A stretch of 49,469 bases of DNA from Nocardioides terrae (GCF_900112345.1 NZ_FOLB01000003.1:298409-347877); one strand, 5' to 3'. Positions 25,827 to 35,675 are shown, numbered from the stretch's first letter. Numbers and translations: made by a program. Notes: generated by a model from the letters alone, not told the origin.

Positions 25827-26804
25827 TCACGCGTCGCTGGGCTCCTCATCCGAGCGGATGTCGATGCGCCAGCCGGTGAGCCGGGCGGCGAGGCGGGCGT
25901 TCTGGCCCTCCTTGCCGATGGCGAGCGAGAGCTGGTAGTCCGGCACGACGACGCGGGCGGACCTGGCGTCGGCGTCGAGGATCTCGACGGAGTTGACCCG
26001 CGACGGCGACAGCGCGTTGGCGACCAGCGTGGCCGGGTCGTCGGACCAGTCGACGATGTCGATCTTCTCGCCGTGCAGCTCGGCCATCACGTTGCGCACC
26101 CGCTGACCCATCGGGCCGATGCACGCGCCCTTGGCGTTGACGCCCTGCACGTTGGACTTGACCGCGATCTTGGTGCGGTGACCGGCCTCGCGGGCGATCG
26201 CGGCGATCTCGACGATGCCGTCGTTGATCTCGGGGACCTCGAGCGCGAAGAGCTTCTTGACCAGGCTCGGGTGGCTGCGCGAGAGGGTGATCTGCGGCCC
26301 GCGCATGCCCTTGCGGACGCTGGTGACCAGGCACTTGATGCGGGTGCCGTGGTCGTAGGGCTCGCCGGGGACCCGCTCGCTGGACGGGAGCAGCGCCTCG
26401 ATCTTGCCGAGGTCGACCATCACGTCATCGGGGTTGCGGCCCTGCTGGATGACGCCGGAGATGATGTCGCCCTCGCGTCCGGAGAACTCGCCGAACTTGA
26501 TGTCGTCCTCGGCGTCGCGCAGCCGCTGGAGCATGATCTGCTTGGCGGTCGTCGCCGCGATCCGGCCGAAGCCGTCCGGGGTGTCGTCGTACTCGGTGAG
26601 GACGTTGCCCTCGGCGTCGACCTCGGCCGCCAGCACGCTCACGTGGCCGGACTTGCGGTCCAGCACGACCCGCGCGTTCGGCTCGGCGCCCGGGGTCTTG
26701 TGGTAGGCCGTCAGCAGCGCCTGCTCGATCGCCTCGACGAGGACGTCGAAGGAGATCTCCTTCTCCCGCTCCAGCATCCGCAGGATGCTCAGGTCGATGT
26801 CCAT
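25827..26804 (-). CDS. nusA: Transcription termination/antitermination factor NusA
   Basis: Binds RNA polymerase and modulates pausing, termination and antitermination. The 325-residue protein has the N-terminal polymerase-binding domain ([34 protein letters not shown] start), S1 domain ([11 protein letters not shown]) and two KH domains ([14 protein letters not shown] and [18 protein letters not shown]). It lacks the extra C-terminal repeats of E. coli NusA, as is normal in actinomycetes. Its ATG overlaps the rimP stop by one base (TGATG), and AAGGAG lies ahead. Confidence 0.97.
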   Translation of the reverse strand: MDIDLSILRMLEREKEISFDVLVEAIEQALLTAYHKTPGAEPNARVVLDRKSGHVSVLAAEVDAEGNVLTEYDDTPDGFGRIAATTAKQIMLQRLRDAEDDIKFGEFSGREGDIISGVIQQGRNPDDVMVDLGKIEALLPSSERVPGEPYDHGTRIKCLVTSVRKGMRGPQITLSRSHPSLVKKLFALEVPEINDGIVEIAAIAREAGHRTKIAVKSNVQGVNAKGACIGPMGQRVRNVMAELHGEKIDIVDWSDDPATLVANALSPSRVNSVEILDADARSARVVVPDYQLSLAIGKEGQNARLAARLTGWRIDIRSDEEPSDA

Positions 26805-27322
26805 CAGGCGTCTCCTTCTTCCATGTCATCGCCGAGGTCGCCGGAGGCGCCCTCGGGTCGGCTGAACTCGATCTGCACCAGGGCACGCTTGACGTCGGCG
26901 TAGGCGACCCGCCGCGACTTGCCCGACACCTCGAGGGTGACGCCGTCCTCGTCGCTGGCGACGATCCGGCCCGTGAACGCCGCGCCCTCGTGAGGGGTCA
27001 CCTTGACCAGGCGCCGCTCGTTGCGGCGCCAGTGCCGCGGCAGGGTCAGCGGCCGGTCGACGCCGCGGGAGGTCACCTCGAGGGTGTAGGGCTGGGCACC
27101 CATCACGTCGGAGTCGTCGAGGACCTGGTTGACCTCGCGGGTGGCGTCGGCGACGTCGTCGAGCGTCACGCCGCCATCCTTGTCGACGGCGACCCGCAGG
27201 ATGCGACGCTTGCCGGCCGGCGTGATCTCCACGGCCTCCACGTCGAGCCCCAGGGAGGCGAGCGGACGCACGAGCTCGGTCTCGAGCCGTTCCCTGACGG
27301 TTCCTGTTGCCGGGTCGCTCAT
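26804..27322 (-). CDS. rimP: Ribosome maturation factor RimP
   Basis: Needed for 30S subunit maturation. The 172-residue protein has the N-terminal alpha-beta domain ([37 protein letters not shown] region) and the SH3-like C-terminal domain ([23 protein letters not shown]). I start at ATG 27322, with GGGAGG six bases ahead. The frame is open further upstream, but that part is not RimP-like. It opens the rimP-nusA-ylxR-infB-rbfA-truB-ribF operon. Confidence 0.95.
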   Translation of the reverse strand: MSDPATGTVRERLETELVRPLASLGLDVEAVEITPAGKRRILRVAVDKDGGVTLDDVADATREVNQVLDDSDVMGAQPYTLEVTSRGVDRPLTLPRHWRRNERRLVKVTPHEGAAFTGRIVASDEDGVTLEVSGKSRRVAYADVKRALVQIEFSRPEGASGDLGDDMEEGDA

Positions 27323-27363
27323 GGGAGTCCTCCCTGTCCTGTTGTGGGGTGCAGTTGTGCCGC

Positions 27364-27394
27364 ACAGCCTATCGGCTCCGCGCGACGGTCTGAA
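27364..27394 (-). promoter_or_regulatory. Promoter of the rimP-nusA-infB operon
   Basis: On the minus strand TTCAGA (27389-27394) and TAGGCT (27366-27371) are separated by exactly 17 bases. The -10 region CCGATAGGCTGT is identical to that before pnp. A leader of about 40 bases would precede the rimP ATG. Confidence 0.55.
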
Positions 27395-27407
27395 CCGCGC
27401 CACTGGG

Positions 27408-27413
27408 TAAGGT
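27408..27413 (+). promoter_or_regulatory. -10 box for leaderless lipoprotein mRNA
   Basis: TAAGGT matches TANNNT and ends six bases before the GTG at 27420, so the transcript would begin at the start codon. It is divergent from the rimP promoter. Confidence 0.45.
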
Positions 27414-27419
27414 CCGGGC

Positions 27420-27899
27420 GTGCGATCGCAGTCTCGGCCCATCCGCCGGCCCCTCTCCAGGCCCGTCTCCCGGCGCAGTGTCCAGGGGCTGTTGGCCGGG
27501 GCGGTGCTGGTCCCGCTCGCCGGCTGCGACCTGCGTCCGGACGCCACCTCCCCGACGCCACCCCCACCGACCGCCGACGAGCGGCTCGTCGACGCGACGG
27601 CGGCCGCGATCCGGACCGCACGCGACGTCGCTGCCCGTGTCCCCGAGGGCCGGGCGCTCGTCGGCGTGCACGAGGCTCACCTGACGGCGCTGGGCGCGCC
27701 GTCGGCGTCGGCCAGCCCGTCGGCCCCCGCCGCCCCCGCGCCCGCCGACCTGCGCGCGACGGAGGGCGGTCTCGAGTCGACCCTGACCGACGCCGCGACG
27801 CGCGCGAGCGACGGCGCCCTGGCCCGGCTGCTGGCGTCGATGGCCGCCTCCGTCGCCCAGCACCTCGCCGCCCTCCCGAACCCGAAGGCGAGCCGATGA
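27420..27899 (+). CDS. Putative lipoprotein of unknown function
   Basis: A 159-residue protein that I do not recognise. It has a basic start with a twin-arginine-like SRRS, a hydrophobic stretch and the lipobox LAGC with Cys36, so it is probably an exported lipoprotein, possibly through the Tat route. The mature part is Ala/Pro-rich with a short Ala-Ser-Pro linker (about 97-112) between two helical segments. Its stop overlaps the start of the DUF4439 gene by four bases (ATGA). Tightly linked pairs of this sort are seen upstream of rimP in related actinomycetes as far as I recall; no function is established. Confidence 0.75.
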   Translation: MRSQSRPIRRPLSRPVSRRSVQGLLAGAVLVPLAGCDLRPDATSPTPPPPTADERLVDATAAAIRTARDVAARVPEGRALVGVHEAHLTALGAPSASASPSAPAAPAPADLRATEGGLESTLTDAATRASDGALARLLASMAASVAQHLAALPNPKASR

Positions 27900-28336
27900 G
27901 CACCTCCGACGAGCCGCTGCAGACGGCCCTTGCCGCCGAGCACGCGGCGGTCTACCTCTACGCGATCCTGGGTGGCCGCACGTCGCGCACGACCGCCCCG
28001 GCCCTGTACGCCGACCTGCGCCGCGCCTACGAGAGTCACCGCGCCAGCCGCGACCAGCTGCAGTCCCTGATCGCCGATGCCGGGCAGCAGCCGGTCGGAC
28101 CCGAGCCGGCGTACGCGACGCCGCACGGGATCGATGCCACCGAGGGCATCCGACGGGCGGCGCTCGCGCTGGAGCGCTCCTGCGTGGAGACCTATGCGTG
28201 GCTCGTCTCGGCCACCGACGACGCTCAGCGCTCCTGGGCGATCAACGCCCTGAGAAGCGGAGCGGTCCGCGAGCTCGGATTCCGGGGAACTCCCGAGACG
28301 TTCCCCGGAATCCACGAGCTCGCGGACCACTCATAG
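27896..28336 (+). CDS. DUF4439 ferritin-like domain protein
   Basis: A 146-residue, all-helical protein of the ferritin-like DUF4439 family. Putative ligand-type residues are Glu/His in AAEHAAVYLYA, YESHRASRD and LERSCVETYAWL, arranged as in four-helix ferritin-like bundles, though metal binding is unproven. The ATG overlaps the stop of the lipoprotein gene (ATGA). The last twenty codons are part of a long inverted repeat (28265-28327), so the C-terminal residues RELGFRG and FPGIHELAD are encoded by a hairpin. Confidence 0.85.
   Translation: MSTSDEPLQTALAAEHAAVYLYAILGGRTSRTTAPALYADLRRAYESHRASRDQLQSLIADAGQQPVGPEPAYATPHGIDATEGIRRAALALERSCVETYAWLVSATDDAQRSWAINALRSGAVRELGFRGTPETFPGIHELADHS
28265..28327. 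terminator. Long inverted repeat at end of DUF4439 gene
   Basis: Arms 28265-28290 and 28300-28327 pair over 26 bp with only a two-base bulge and a nine-base loop (TCCCGAGAC). The arms carry GTCCGCGAGCTCG outside and ATTCCGGGGAAC inside. It lies wholly inside the coding region, ending nine bases before the stop codon's last base. It would serve as a terminator for the plus-strand pair and also face the convergent HAD gene. The following 28337-28487 shows no gene. Confidence 0.6.
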
Positions 28337-28487
28337 GCCTGGACACGAGGCCACGAGGGACCCGCCTGCTGTGGGGACTGGCGGTTGGGACGCCCTCGTG
28401 CACAATCATGCAACCGAGCGTGCCCAGGGGCCACCGAACGCGTTCCTCAACTCTGTGCATTGCGAGAACCTGCAACAGGGTTGACGG

Positions 28488-29204
28488 TCAGGCCCAGCTT
28501 GCGATCAGGTCCCGGACCTCGCCGAGGGAGCGGGCCACACCGTCCGGCGTGCCCTCGGTGCGACCCATCTGCTCGGGCGGGATCACGCTGTGCGGGATGT
28601 GGATCGCCCGCATCCCGGCTCGCTGGGCGCCCCAGACGTCGTCGTAGAGCCGGTCGCCCACATAGACGCAGTGGGCCGGGTCGCTGAGCCCGACCGCCTC
28701 CATCGCGGCGCGGAACGCCTCGCCGGACGGCTTGGTCCAGGGGATCTCGGAGGTGTAGACGTCGGCGTCGATCAGGTGGGCGACCCCGTCACGCTCGAAG
28801 AAGCCGGTGTGCCACGTCCGCGGCCAGATGGTGTTGGAGAGCACGCCGACCTTCAGCCCGTCGGCCCGCAGCGCCTCGAGGAGCGGGCGCGCCTCCGGGT
28901 CGGTGTCGGTGTGTGGCAGCCAGAAGTCGTAGTAGCCGCCCAGCCCGTCAGGGTCGTGCTCGAGCGCCGCCACCTCGAAGATGTCGGCGATCGTGGCGCT
29001 GCGCTGCTCCTCGCGCGACCAGCGCCAGACGGTGCGGGCCGCCTCCAGGAGCCGGGCGGCGTTCACGGGGTGCTCGTCCTCGCGCGCACCCCGCACGGCC
29101 AGCGCCAGCGCGAGCGCCTCGGCGTCGAAGTCGACCGTGTGCCAGGGCGTGAGGGTGCCGCCCCAGTCGAAGATGACCGCCTCGACCGTCCGCGCGGCCG
29201 TCAT
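28488..29204 (-). CDS. HAD-superfamily hydrolase-like protein
   Basis: A 238-residue haloacid-dehalogenase-fold protein. Motif I is FDWGGT: the nucleophile Asp13 is present but the usual second Asp is Gly15. Motif II is LSNT, the motif III lysine is in WTKPSGEAF, and motif IV is YVGDRLYDDVWGAQRAGM. Loss of the second Asp removes the general acid of phosphatases, so it may act on another kind of bond or be a weak phosphatase; DWGGT is common in one HAD group. It lies 20 bases after proS, and the two are probably co-transcribed. Confidence 0.88.
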   Translation of the reverse strand: MTAARTVEAVIFDWGGTLTPWHTVDFDAEALALALAVRGAREDEHPVNAARLLEAARTVWRWSREEQRSATIADIFEVAALEHDPDGLGGYYDFWLPHTDTDPEARPLLEALRADGLKVGVLSNTIWPRTWHTGFFERDGVAHLIDADVYTSEIPWTKPSGEAFRAAMEAVGLSDPAHCVYVGDRLYDDVWGAQRAGMRAIHIPHSVIPPEQMGRTEGTPDGVARSLGEVRDLIASWA

Positions 29205-29224
29205 CGCGGGGCCGGCCCGCCCGG

Positions 29225-30991
29225 TCAGGCCCGGACCAGACCGGTCACGTGGTCGCGCACCTGCTCCGCGGGCACGTCGCGACGCTCGCCGGTCCGGCGG
29301 TCCTTGACCTCGATGAGCCCGTCGGCCAGGCCGCGGCCGACGGTGACGATGGTCGGCACGCCGATCAGCTCGGCGTCCTTGAACTTCACTCCCGGGCTGA
29401 CCTTCGCGCGGTCGTCGAAGAGGACGTCGACGCCCGCATCGGCCAGCTCGTGGGCGAGGCGGTCGGCGGCGGCGAGCACGGCCTCATCCTTGCCGGCAGC
29501 GACCAGGTGGACGTCGTACGGCGCCACGTGGCGGGGCCAGCACAGGCCGATGTCGTCGAGGGTGTCCTCGGCGATCGCGGCGACCGCGCGGCTGACGCCG
29601 ATGCCGTAGGAGCCCATCGTGACGGTCACGAGCTTGCCGTTCTCGTCGAGGACCTGCAGGCCGAGCGCGTCGGCGTACTTGCGGCCGAGCTGGAAGACGT
29701 GACCCATCTCGATGCCGCGCGCGGACTCCAGGACGCCCTCGTCACAATGGGGGCAGTGGTCGCCGTCGCGGACGTCGGCGGCCTCGATGGTGCCGTCGGG
29801 GGTGAAGTCGCGACCCGCGACGAGGTCCATGACGTGCTGGCCCTGCACGTCGGCGCCGGTCACCCAGCGGGTGCCCTGGGCGACGCGCGGGTCGACGAGG
29901 TAGCGGATGCCGCTGCTGCCCTGCTCGCCCAGCACGCCGGGGCCGATGTAGCCCTTGACCAGGGCGGGGTGCCTGGCGAGCTCAGCCTCGTCCATCGCCT
30001 CGACCTCGATCGGCTCCAGCTGGCCCTCGAGGCGCTTCTGGTCGACCTCGCGGTCGCCGGGCAGGCCGATGGCCAGCGGCTCACGCGTGCCGTCGGGGTG
30101 CTTGAGGACGACGAGGACGTTCTTGAGCGTGTCGCCCGCGGCCCACGGCCGGTCCTCGCGCGCGAAGCGCTCGTTGAGGTGGGCGACGAGGGACTCGATC
30201 GTCGGGGTGTCGGGCGTCTGCTCCGCGTGCGCGGCCGGCAGGTCGTCGTACGGCTGCGGGGCGGGCGGGCGCACCTGGACCGCCTCGACGTTGGCGGCGT
30301 AGTCGCACTTCGTGCACCGGACGTAGGTGTCCTCGCCGACCTCCGCCTTGGCCAGGAACTCCTCCGACGCCGAGCCGCCCATGGCGCCCGAGGTCGCCTT
30401 CACGACGACATAGTCGAATCCGAACCGGTCGAAGATCCGGACGTAGGCGTCGCGGTGCCGCTGGTAGCTCTCCTCGAGGCCGGCGTCGGTCACGTCGAAG
30501 GAGTAGGAGTCCTTCATGATGAACTCGCGGCCGCGGAGCAGGCCGGCGCGGGGACGCGCCTCGTCGCGGTACTTGTTCTGGATCTGGTAGAGGCTGAGCG
30601 GCAGGTCCTTGTAGGAGCTGTAGAGGTCCTTGACGAGGAGCGTGAACATCTCCTCGTGGGTCGGGCCCAGCAGGTAGTCGCCGTCCTTGCGGTCCTTGAG
30701 CCGGAAGATGCCGTCGCCGTACTCGGTCCACCGGCCGGTCGCGTCGTAGGGCTCCTTGGGCAGCAGCGCCGGGAAGCTGACCTCCTGCGCGCCGATGCCG
30801 TCCATCTCCTCGCGGATGATCCCCTCGATCTTGCGCAGCACGCGCAGGCCGAGCGGGAGCCAGCTGTAGATGCCGGGCGCGGCGCGACGGATGTAGCCGG
30901 CCCGGACGAGGAGCCGGTGGCTCGGCACCTCGGCGTCCGCGGGGTCCTCTCGCAGGGTCCGCACGAACAGGGTCGACATCCGCATCAGCAT
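29225..30991 (-). CDS. proS: Prolyl-tRNA synthetase
   Basis: Charges tRNA-Pro with proline. At 588 residues it is the bacterial type, with the class II core split by an editing (INS/YbaK-like) domain at about 230-400. Motif 2 ([21 protein letters not shown]) and motif 3 ([13 protein letters not shown]) are clear, followed by the anticodon-binding domain. ATG 30991 gives [16 protein letters not shown]; ATGs two and four codons in are also possible. There is no ribosome binding site, but a TAACCT hexamer ends seven bases before the start, so the mRNA may be leaderless. Confidence 0.96.
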   Translation of the reverse strand: MLMRMSTLFVRTLREDPADAEVPSHRLLVRAGYIRRAAPGIYSWLPLGLRVLRKIEGIIREEMDGIGAQEVSFPALLPKEPYDATGRWTEYGDGIFRLKDRKDGDYLLGPTHEEMFTLLVKDLYSSYKDLPLSLYQIQNKYRDEARPRAGLLRGREFIMKDSYSFDVTDAGLEESYQRHRDAYVRIFDRFGFDYVVVKATSGAMGGSASEEFLAKAEVGEDTYVRCTKCDYAANVEAVQVRPPAPQPYDDLPAAHAEQTPDTPTIESLVAHLNERFAREDRPWAAGDTLKNVLVVLKHPDGTREPLAIGLPGDREVDQKRLEGQLEPIEVEAMDEAELARHPALVKGYIGPGVLGEQGSSGIRYLVDPRVAQGTRWVTGADVQGQHVMDLVAGRDFTPDGTIEAADVRDGDHCPHCDEGVLESARGIEMGHVFQLGRKYADALGLQVLDENGKLVTVTMGSYGIGVSRAVAAIAEDTLDDIGLCWPRHVAPYDVHLVAAGKDEAVLAAADRLAHELADAGVDVLFDDRAKVSPGVKFKDAELIGVPTIVTVGRGLADGLIEVKDRRTGERRDVPAEQVRDHVTGLVRA

Positions 30992-30998
30992 GAGCAGA

Positions 30999-31004
30999 AG
31001 GTTA
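30999..31004 (-). promoter_or_regulatory. -10 box for leaderless proS mRNA
   Basis: TAACCT on the minus strand matches TANNNT and is seven bases from the proS ATG. Confidence 0.45.
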
Positions 31005-31109
31005 CGGCTCGACCAGCACCGCAGGTACTCCGGGACATGGATGCAGATGGGTGATCGAGTCCGGTCCGACGCGCTCAGGCCCGCACCGATCGCCCAGACG
31101 CACCCGTCC

Positions 31110-31145
31110 CCTCAGAACATGCCTCAGAACATGCCTCAGAACATG
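31110..31145. repeat. Triple 12-bp tandem repeat across a stop codon
   Basis: CCTCAGAACATG is repeated exactly three times. Read on the minus strand the unit is CATGTTCTGAGG. The GNAT gene ends in the first unit read (31134-31145), and the next two repeat Met-Phe-stop in the same frame. Confidence 0.9.
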
Positions 31146-31984
31146 ATCGTCGAGAACCGCGCCGACTCCACGAAGCCGACCCGCTCGTAGGCGCGCCGCG
31201 CGGGCACGTTCCAGTCGTTGACGTAGAGCGAGACGACCGGCGCGATCTCTCGGCGGACGATCCGGGCCACCGCGGCCATGCCCGTGGTCGCCAGTCCCCG
31301 GCCGCGCATGTCGGGCACGACGTAGACGCCCTGGATCTGGGCGGCGTACGGCGACGCGCAGGCCACCTCGGCCTTGAAGACGAGCCGGCCGGACTCGTCG
31401 AAGCTGGCGAAGGACCAGCCCCGCGACATCAGCTGGAGGACGCGGGCGCGGTAGAGCTCGGCGCCGCCGCCGTGCTCGGGCGAGACGCCGACCTCCTCGG
31501 TGTACATCGCGACGCAGGCCGGGTAGACCTCCGCCAGGTCGGCCCGGTTCGTACGCCGGACCAGCGGGTCACCCTCGACGACAGGATCCCCGTCGAGCTG
31601 GAGATGGGGCTGACCCCACCGGACGTCGCGCGGACGACCCCACGAGCCGGCGACGGTGTTCCAGAACGACCGGACCGCGTCGTCGGGCCCGACGATCGTC
31701 GAGACCGTGCGGCCGCGGGTGAGGGCCCGCTCGCCGAAGGCGCGGGCGTCCTCGTCGGTCGCGCAGATCGGCACCAGGTTGGCGCCCACGTGGCAGGCCG
31801 CCACGAGCGCCCCGCCGGCGTACCGACCCCACATCTCGCCGCCGAGCCAGCGCGGCTCGAGGCCGGTGGTGCGTGCCCGGTAGTCGGCGAAGACGTTGAC
31901 GACCGGGTCGGTGATCACCAGCGCGAGGAAGGCGTCCAGGTCCGCGGGGCCGAGAGGCCGGATCCCCTGACGCGTGGTGAGCAC
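31136..31984 (-). CDS. GNAT-family N-acetyltransferase
   Basis: A 282-residue acetyltransferase of unknown substrate. The N-terminal half looks like the DUF4081 domain found in an actinobacterial group. The C-terminal half is a GNAT domain, with the acetyl-CoA loop in VVPDMRGRGLATTGMAAV and VNDWNVPARRAYERVGFVE. The GTG at 31984 is preceded by TAGGCT six bases upstream rather than a ribosome binding site, suggesting a leaderless message. It lies 27 bases after ispG and 144 bases before proS. The end of the gene is in a triple 12-bp repeat. Confidence 0.9.
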   Translation of the reverse strand: MLTTRQGIRPLGPADLDAFLALVITDPVVNVFADYRARTTGLEPRWLGGEMWGRYAGGALVAACHVGANLVPICATDEDARAFGERALTRGRTVSTIVGPDDAVRSFWNTVAGSWGRPRDVRWGQPHLQLDGDPVVEGDPLVRRTNRADLAEVYPACVAMYTEEVGVSPEHGGGAELYRARVLQLMSRGWSFASFDESGRLVFKAEVACASPYAAQIQGVYVVPDMRGRGLATTGMAAVARIVRREIAPVVSLYVNDWNVPARRAYERVGFVESARFSTIMF

Positions 31985-31990
31985 GGGGCG

Positions 31991-31996
31991 AGCCTA
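31991..31996 (-). promoter_or_regulatory. -10 box for leaderless GNAT mRNA
   Basis: TAGGCT (minus strand) matches TANNNT and ends six bases before the GTG at 31984, within the gap after ispG. Confidence 0.4.
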
Positions 31997-32011
31997 ACCA
32001 TGTCGGCCGGC

Positions 32012-33163
32012 TCAGCCGACGTTGACCGACGGCGCCATGCCGTCGACGGCCTCCATGCCCTCGGCGATCTTCATCGCCTCCTCGATGAGCGTCTCCACGA
32101 TCTGCGACTCGGGCACCGTCTTGATGACCTCGCCCTTGACGAAGATCTGGCCCTTGCCGTTGCCGGAGGCGACGCCGAGGTCGGCCTCGCGGGCCTCGCC
32201 CGGGCCGTTGACGACACAGCCCATGACGGCGACCCTCAGCGGCACCTCCATGCCCTCGAGGCCGGCGGTGACCTCCTCGGCGAGCTTGTAGACGTCGACC
32301 TGGGCGCGGCCGCACGAGGGGCAGCTGACGATCTCGAGCTTGCGCGGGCGCAGGTTGAGCGACTGCAGGATCTGGATGCCGACCTTGACCTCCTCGACCG
32401 GAGGCGCGCTGAGGGAGACGCGGATGGTGTCGCCGATGCCCTTGCTCAGCAGGGCGCCGAACGCGGTCGCGGACTTGATCGTGCCCTGGAACGCCGGGCC
32501 CGCCTCGGTGACGCCGAGGTGCAGCGGCCAGTCGCCGCGCTCGGCGAGCAGCTCGTAGGCGCGGACCATGATCACCGGGTCGTTGTGCTTGACCGAGATC
32601 TTGAAGTCGTGGAAGTCGTGCTCCTCGAAGAGGCCGGCCTCCCAGACGGCGCTCTCGACCAGCGCCTCGGGCGTCGCCTTGCCGTACTTCTCCAGCAGCC
32701 GCTTGTCGAGGCTGCCCGCGTTGACGCCGATCCGGATCGAGGTGCCGTGGTCCTTCGCGGCGGCGGCGATCTCCTTGACCTGGTCGTCGAAGGCGCGGAT
32801 GTTGCCGGGATTGACGCGTACGGCGGCACAGCCGGCCTCGATCGCGGCGAAGACGTACTTCGGCTGGAAGTGGATGTCGGCGATGACCGGGATCTGCGAG
32901 TGCTGGGCGATCTCGGCCAGCGCCTCGGCGTCGTCCTGGCTCGGGCAGGCGACGCGGACGATGTCGCAGCCGGAGGCCGTCAGCTCGGCGATCTGCTGCA
33001 GGGTCGAGTTGACGTCGGCCGTCAGCGTGGTCGTCATCGACTGCACCGAGATCGGGTGGTCGCTGCCGACGCCGACCTTGCCCACCTGGATCTGGCGGGT
33101 CCGGCGGCGCGGAGCGAGCACCGGCGGCGGGGCGGCGGGCATGCCGAGGCTGATGGCGGTCAT
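32012..33163 (-). CDS. ispG: 4-hydroxy-3-methylbut-2-enyl diphosphate synthase
   Basis: The penultimate enzyme of the MEP isoprenoid pathway, an iron-sulfur protein converting MEcPP to HMBPP. The 383-residue protein has [15 protein letters not shown] near the start and the cluster ligands in [11 protein letters not shown] and [10 protein letters not shown]. The length suits the two-domain bacterial form. It follows rseP by 18 bases on the same strand; with dxr two genes upstream, two MEP-pathway enzymes share this operon. Confidence 0.96.
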   Translation of the reverse strand: MTAISLGMPAAPPPVLAPRRRTRQIQVGKVGVGSDHPISVQSMTTTLTADVNSTLQQIAELTASGCDIVRVACPSQDDAEALAEIAQHSQIPVIADIHFQPKYVFAAIEAGCAAVRVNPGNIRAFDDQVKEIAAAAKDHGTSIRIGVNAGSLDKRLLEKYGKATPEALVESAVWEAGLFEEHDFHDFKISVKHNDPVIMVRAYELLAERGDWPLHLGVTEAGPAFQGTIKSATAFGALLSKGIGDTIRVSLSAPPVEEVKVGIQILQSLNLRPRKLEIVSCPSCGRAQVDVYKLAEEVTAGLEGMEVPLRVAVMGCVVNGPGEAREADLGVASGNGKGQIFVKGEVIKTVPESQIVETLIEEAMKIAEGMEAVDGMAPSVNVG

Positions 33164-33181
33164 GGCGTCAAGTATCCGTGT

Positions 33182-34531
33182 CTACTGGGACTGCAGGTGA
33201 ACGGGGACCACGAGGTCCCCGACGATCAGGACGCCGCCCATGACGAGCAGCGCGGAGGCGACGACGTAGGCGACCGGGAGAAGCTTGGCCGCGTCGACGT
33301 AGCCGGGGTCGGGCCGCCGCCGCAGCCGGGCGAGGCCGCGGCGCAGCGCCTCCCAGAGCGCGCTGGCGATGTGGCCGCCGTCGAGCGGGAGCAGCGGCAC
33401 GAAGTTGAACAGGCCGATGAAGAGGTTGAAGCCCGCCACGAGGCCGAGCAGGAACATCACCTTGTCGAGCAGCGGGAAGTCCTGCTCCGAGACCGCCTCC
33501 CCGGCGATCCGGCCGCCGCCGACGATGCTCACCGGGCCGTTGGGGTCACGCTCGGACACACCGGCGATCGCCTTCGCGACGCCCCAGACCTTGACCGGCA
33601 GATGGGCCAGCGCGACCACGCTGTCGCGGGTCATCCCACCCATCTGCTCCAGCGTGAAGATCGGGCCGCCCTTGGTCGCGACGACGCGCGTCGTCGGCGA
33701 GACGCCGAGGAAGCCGACCTCCCGCAGGGTGGTGTCGGTCGCGGAGTCCGGTCGCGCCTCGACGGTGGTGTTCGTCGTCGCGGTGTGCTCGACGCCGTCG
33801 CGCAGGTAGCCGATCGTCGCGGTGCCGTCGTCGTTGGCGCGGACCAGGTCCTTGAGCTGGTCCCAGTCGCCGACGGCGACGCCGTTGAATCTGGTGATCG
33901 TGTCGCCCGGCTTCAGCCCGGCCTTCGCCGCGGGCGAGGCCGGGTCGTCGGCACGGCAGTCGGTCCGCTGCTCGACGTAGGGCACGACGCACTGCGACAC
34001 CTCGTCGAGGACCGGCCGGCCGCTGTCGGCCTTGAGCTCGCGGACGCCGTACGCACCGAAGATCACGCTGAAGAGCGCGAAGGCGATGAGCAGGTTGACC
34101 GTCGGCCCGCCGGCCATCACGATCACCTTCCGCCACCACGCCATCCGGTAGAACAGCCGGTCCTCGTCGCCTGGCTGGACCAGCTCCCACTCCGCCGCGC
34201 GCGCGTCGGAGATCAGCTGGGTGAACATCCCGGTGTTGGACTTGCGCACCTTCAGCGACCCGTCGGGCTGCCGCTCGCCGAGGTCCTCGGCGTCGGGCGG
34301 GAGCATCCCGATGATCTTGACGTAGCCGCCCAGCGGGATGGCCTTGACGCCGACCTCGGTCTCGCCGCGCTGGGTCGACCAGACGGTGGGGCCGAACCCG
34401 ATGAAGTACTGCGTGACCTTGCCGCCGAACGCCTTGGCCGGAATGAGGTGGCCCAGCTCGTGCAGGCCGATCGAGGCGAGGATCGCGACGAAGAAGAGCA
34501 CCACGCCGAGGGCGTAGTAGACGGCGGTCAT
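33182..34531 (-). CDS. rseP: Site-2 (RIP) metalloprotease RseP-like
   Basis: An intramembrane zinc protease, 449 residues. The HELGH motif (residues 24-28) is in the first membrane helix, a PDZ domain lies in the middle ([17 protein letters not shown]), and the C-terminal LDGG motif ([15 protein letters not shown]) supplies the third ligand. Mycobacterial Rip1 and E. coli RseP cut anti-sigma factors; the target here is unknown. ATG 34531 overlaps the dxr stop by four bases (ATGA). The dxr-rseP-ispG order is conserved in actinomycetes. Confidence 0.95.
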   Translation of the reverse strand: MTAVYYALGVVLFFVAILASIGLHELGHLIPAKAFGGKVTQYFIGFGPTVWSTQRGETEVGVKAIPLGGYVKIIGMLPPDAEDLGERQPDGSLKVRKSNTGMFTQLISDARAAEWELVQPGDEDRLFYRMAWWRKVIVMAGGPTVNLLIAFALFSVIFGAYGVRELKADSGRPVLDEVSQCVVPYVEQRTDCRADDPASPAAKAGLKPGDTITRFNGVAVGDWDQLKDLVRANDDGTATIGYLRDGVEHTATTNTTVEARPDSATDTTLREVGFLGVSPTTRVVATKGGPIFTLEQMGGMTRDSVVALAHLPVKVWGVAKAIAGVSERDPNGPVSIVGGGRIAGEAVSEQDFPLLDKVMFLLGLVAGFNLFIGLFNFVPLLPLDGGHIASALWEALRRGLARLRRRPDPGYVDAAKLLPVAYVVASALLVMGGVLIVGDLVVPVHLQSQ

Positions 34532-35643
34532 CGGGTTCCGGTTCCGATCAGCTGGGTGGCGGTGGTCCGTGCCCACGCGTCGGCGGCGAGCACGTCGTCG
34601 ACGGTGAGCGGCTGCTTCGAGAGTACGTCGTCAGCGGTCGCGAGCACCTTCTCCACCGTGTCCACGATGCCGGTGAACGGCAGCGCCCCGCGCCGGAAGG
34701 CATCGACGCACATTTCGTTGGCGGCGTTGTAGACCGCCGGCGCGACGCCGCCCCGCTCCCCCGCCGCCCGCGCCAGGGAGACGGCCGGGAACGCCTCGTC
34801 GTCGAGCGGGAAGAACTCCCAGGTGTTGGTGGTCGACCAGTCGACCGGCGGGGCTGCGTCCGGGACGCGGTCCGGCCAGGCGAGGCCGAGCGCGATCGGG
34901 ATCAGCATCGTCGGCGGGCTCGCCTGGACCAGCGTGGAGCCGTCGACGAACTCCACCATCGAGTGGACGACGCTTGTCGGGTGCACCACGACCTCGATGC
35001 GGTCGAAGGGGATGCCGAAGAGCAGGTGCGCCTCGATGACCTCGAGCCCCTTGTTGACCAGGGTCGCCGAGTTGATCGTGATGACCGGACCCATGGCCCA
35101 CGTCGGGTGGTCGAGCGCCTCCTCGACGCTCACCTGCTCCAGGTCCGCGCGGGACCGCCCACGGAACGGGCCGCCCGAGGCGGTCAGCACCAGGCGGCGT
35201 ACCTCCGACGCGGCGCCGCCGCGCAGGCACTGGGCGATCGCCGAGTGCTCGGAGTCGACGGGCACGATCTGGCCGGGCTTCGCCCGGTCGCGCACGAGAG
35301 GGCCGCCCATGATGAGCGACTCCTTGTTGGCCAGCGCGAGGGTGTTGCCGGCGTCGAGAGCGGCGAGCGTCGGACGCAGCCCCACCGCGCCGGTGATGCC
35401 GTTGAGCACCACGTCGGCGCCCATGGAAGCGGCCTCCACGCTCGCCTCCTCGCCGAGTCCGGAGAAGGCGGGACCGAACTCGGCCACCTGCTGCGCGAAG
35501 AGCTCCGGGTTGCTCCCACCGGCGGTCAGTCCGACGACGCGGAAGCGGTCCGGGTTGGACCGGACCAGGTCGAGCGCCTGGGTCCCGATCGAGCCGGTGC
35601 TGCCGAGGATGACGATCTGACGGGGGTCGCGGGGGTCCTGCAC
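34528..35643 (-). CDS. dxr: 1-deoxy-D-xylulose 5-phosphate reductoisomerase
   Basis: Second enzyme of the MEP pathway, making 2-C-methyl-erythritol 4-phosphate with NADPH. The 371-residue protein has the cofactor loop [22 protein letters not shown], the metal/substrate region [12 protein letters not shown] and [14 protein letters not shown] 35643 is chosen because GGGAGG lies nine bases ahead and no in-frame ATG fits; the frame remains open far upstream without homologous sequence. It heads the dxr-rseP-ispG operon and is divergent from an alpha/beta hydrolase, only 39 bp away. Confidence 0.95.
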   Translation of the reverse strand: MQDPRDPRQIVILGSTGSIGTQALDLVRSNPDRFRVVGLTAGGSNPELFAQQVAEFGPAFSGLGEEASVEAASMGADVVLNGITGAVGLRPTLAALDAGNTLALANKESLIMGGPLVRDRAKPGQIVPVDSEHSAIAQCLRGGAASEVRRLVLTASGGPFRGRSRADLEQVSVEEALDHPTWAMGPVITINSATLVNKGLEVIEAHLLFGIPFDRIEVVVHPTSVVHSMVEFVDGSTLVQASPPTMLIPIALGLAWPDRVPDAAPPVDWSTTNTWEFFPLDDEAFPAVSLARAAGERGGVAPAVYNAANEMCVDAFRRGALPFTGIVDTVEKVLATADDVLSKQPLTVDDVLAADAWARTTATQLIGTGTR

Positions 35644-35669
35644 GTCACCATCCTCCCAGGCGTCGTCGC

Positions 35670-35675
35670 TAACGT
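35670..35675 (+). promoter_or_regulatory. -10 box for leaderless hydrolase mRNA
   Basis: TAACGT matches TANNNT and is seven bases before the ATG at 35683. No ribosome binding site is seen. Confidence 0.45.

Noticed and set aside
28337..28487. Search for a tRNA or small RNA in this gap
   Set aside because: No cloverleaf or T-loop signature was found; only loose TTGC/GCAA motifs (near 28459-28476) were seen.
31110..31145. Triple 12-bp repeat considered as the start of a CRISPR-like array
   Set aside because: The copies are directly adjacent with no spacers and too short.
31472..34732. A frame of over 1,000 codons on the plus strand opposite ispG and rseP
   Set aside because: Low-complexity antisense reading of GC-rich genes; no start signal and no domain.
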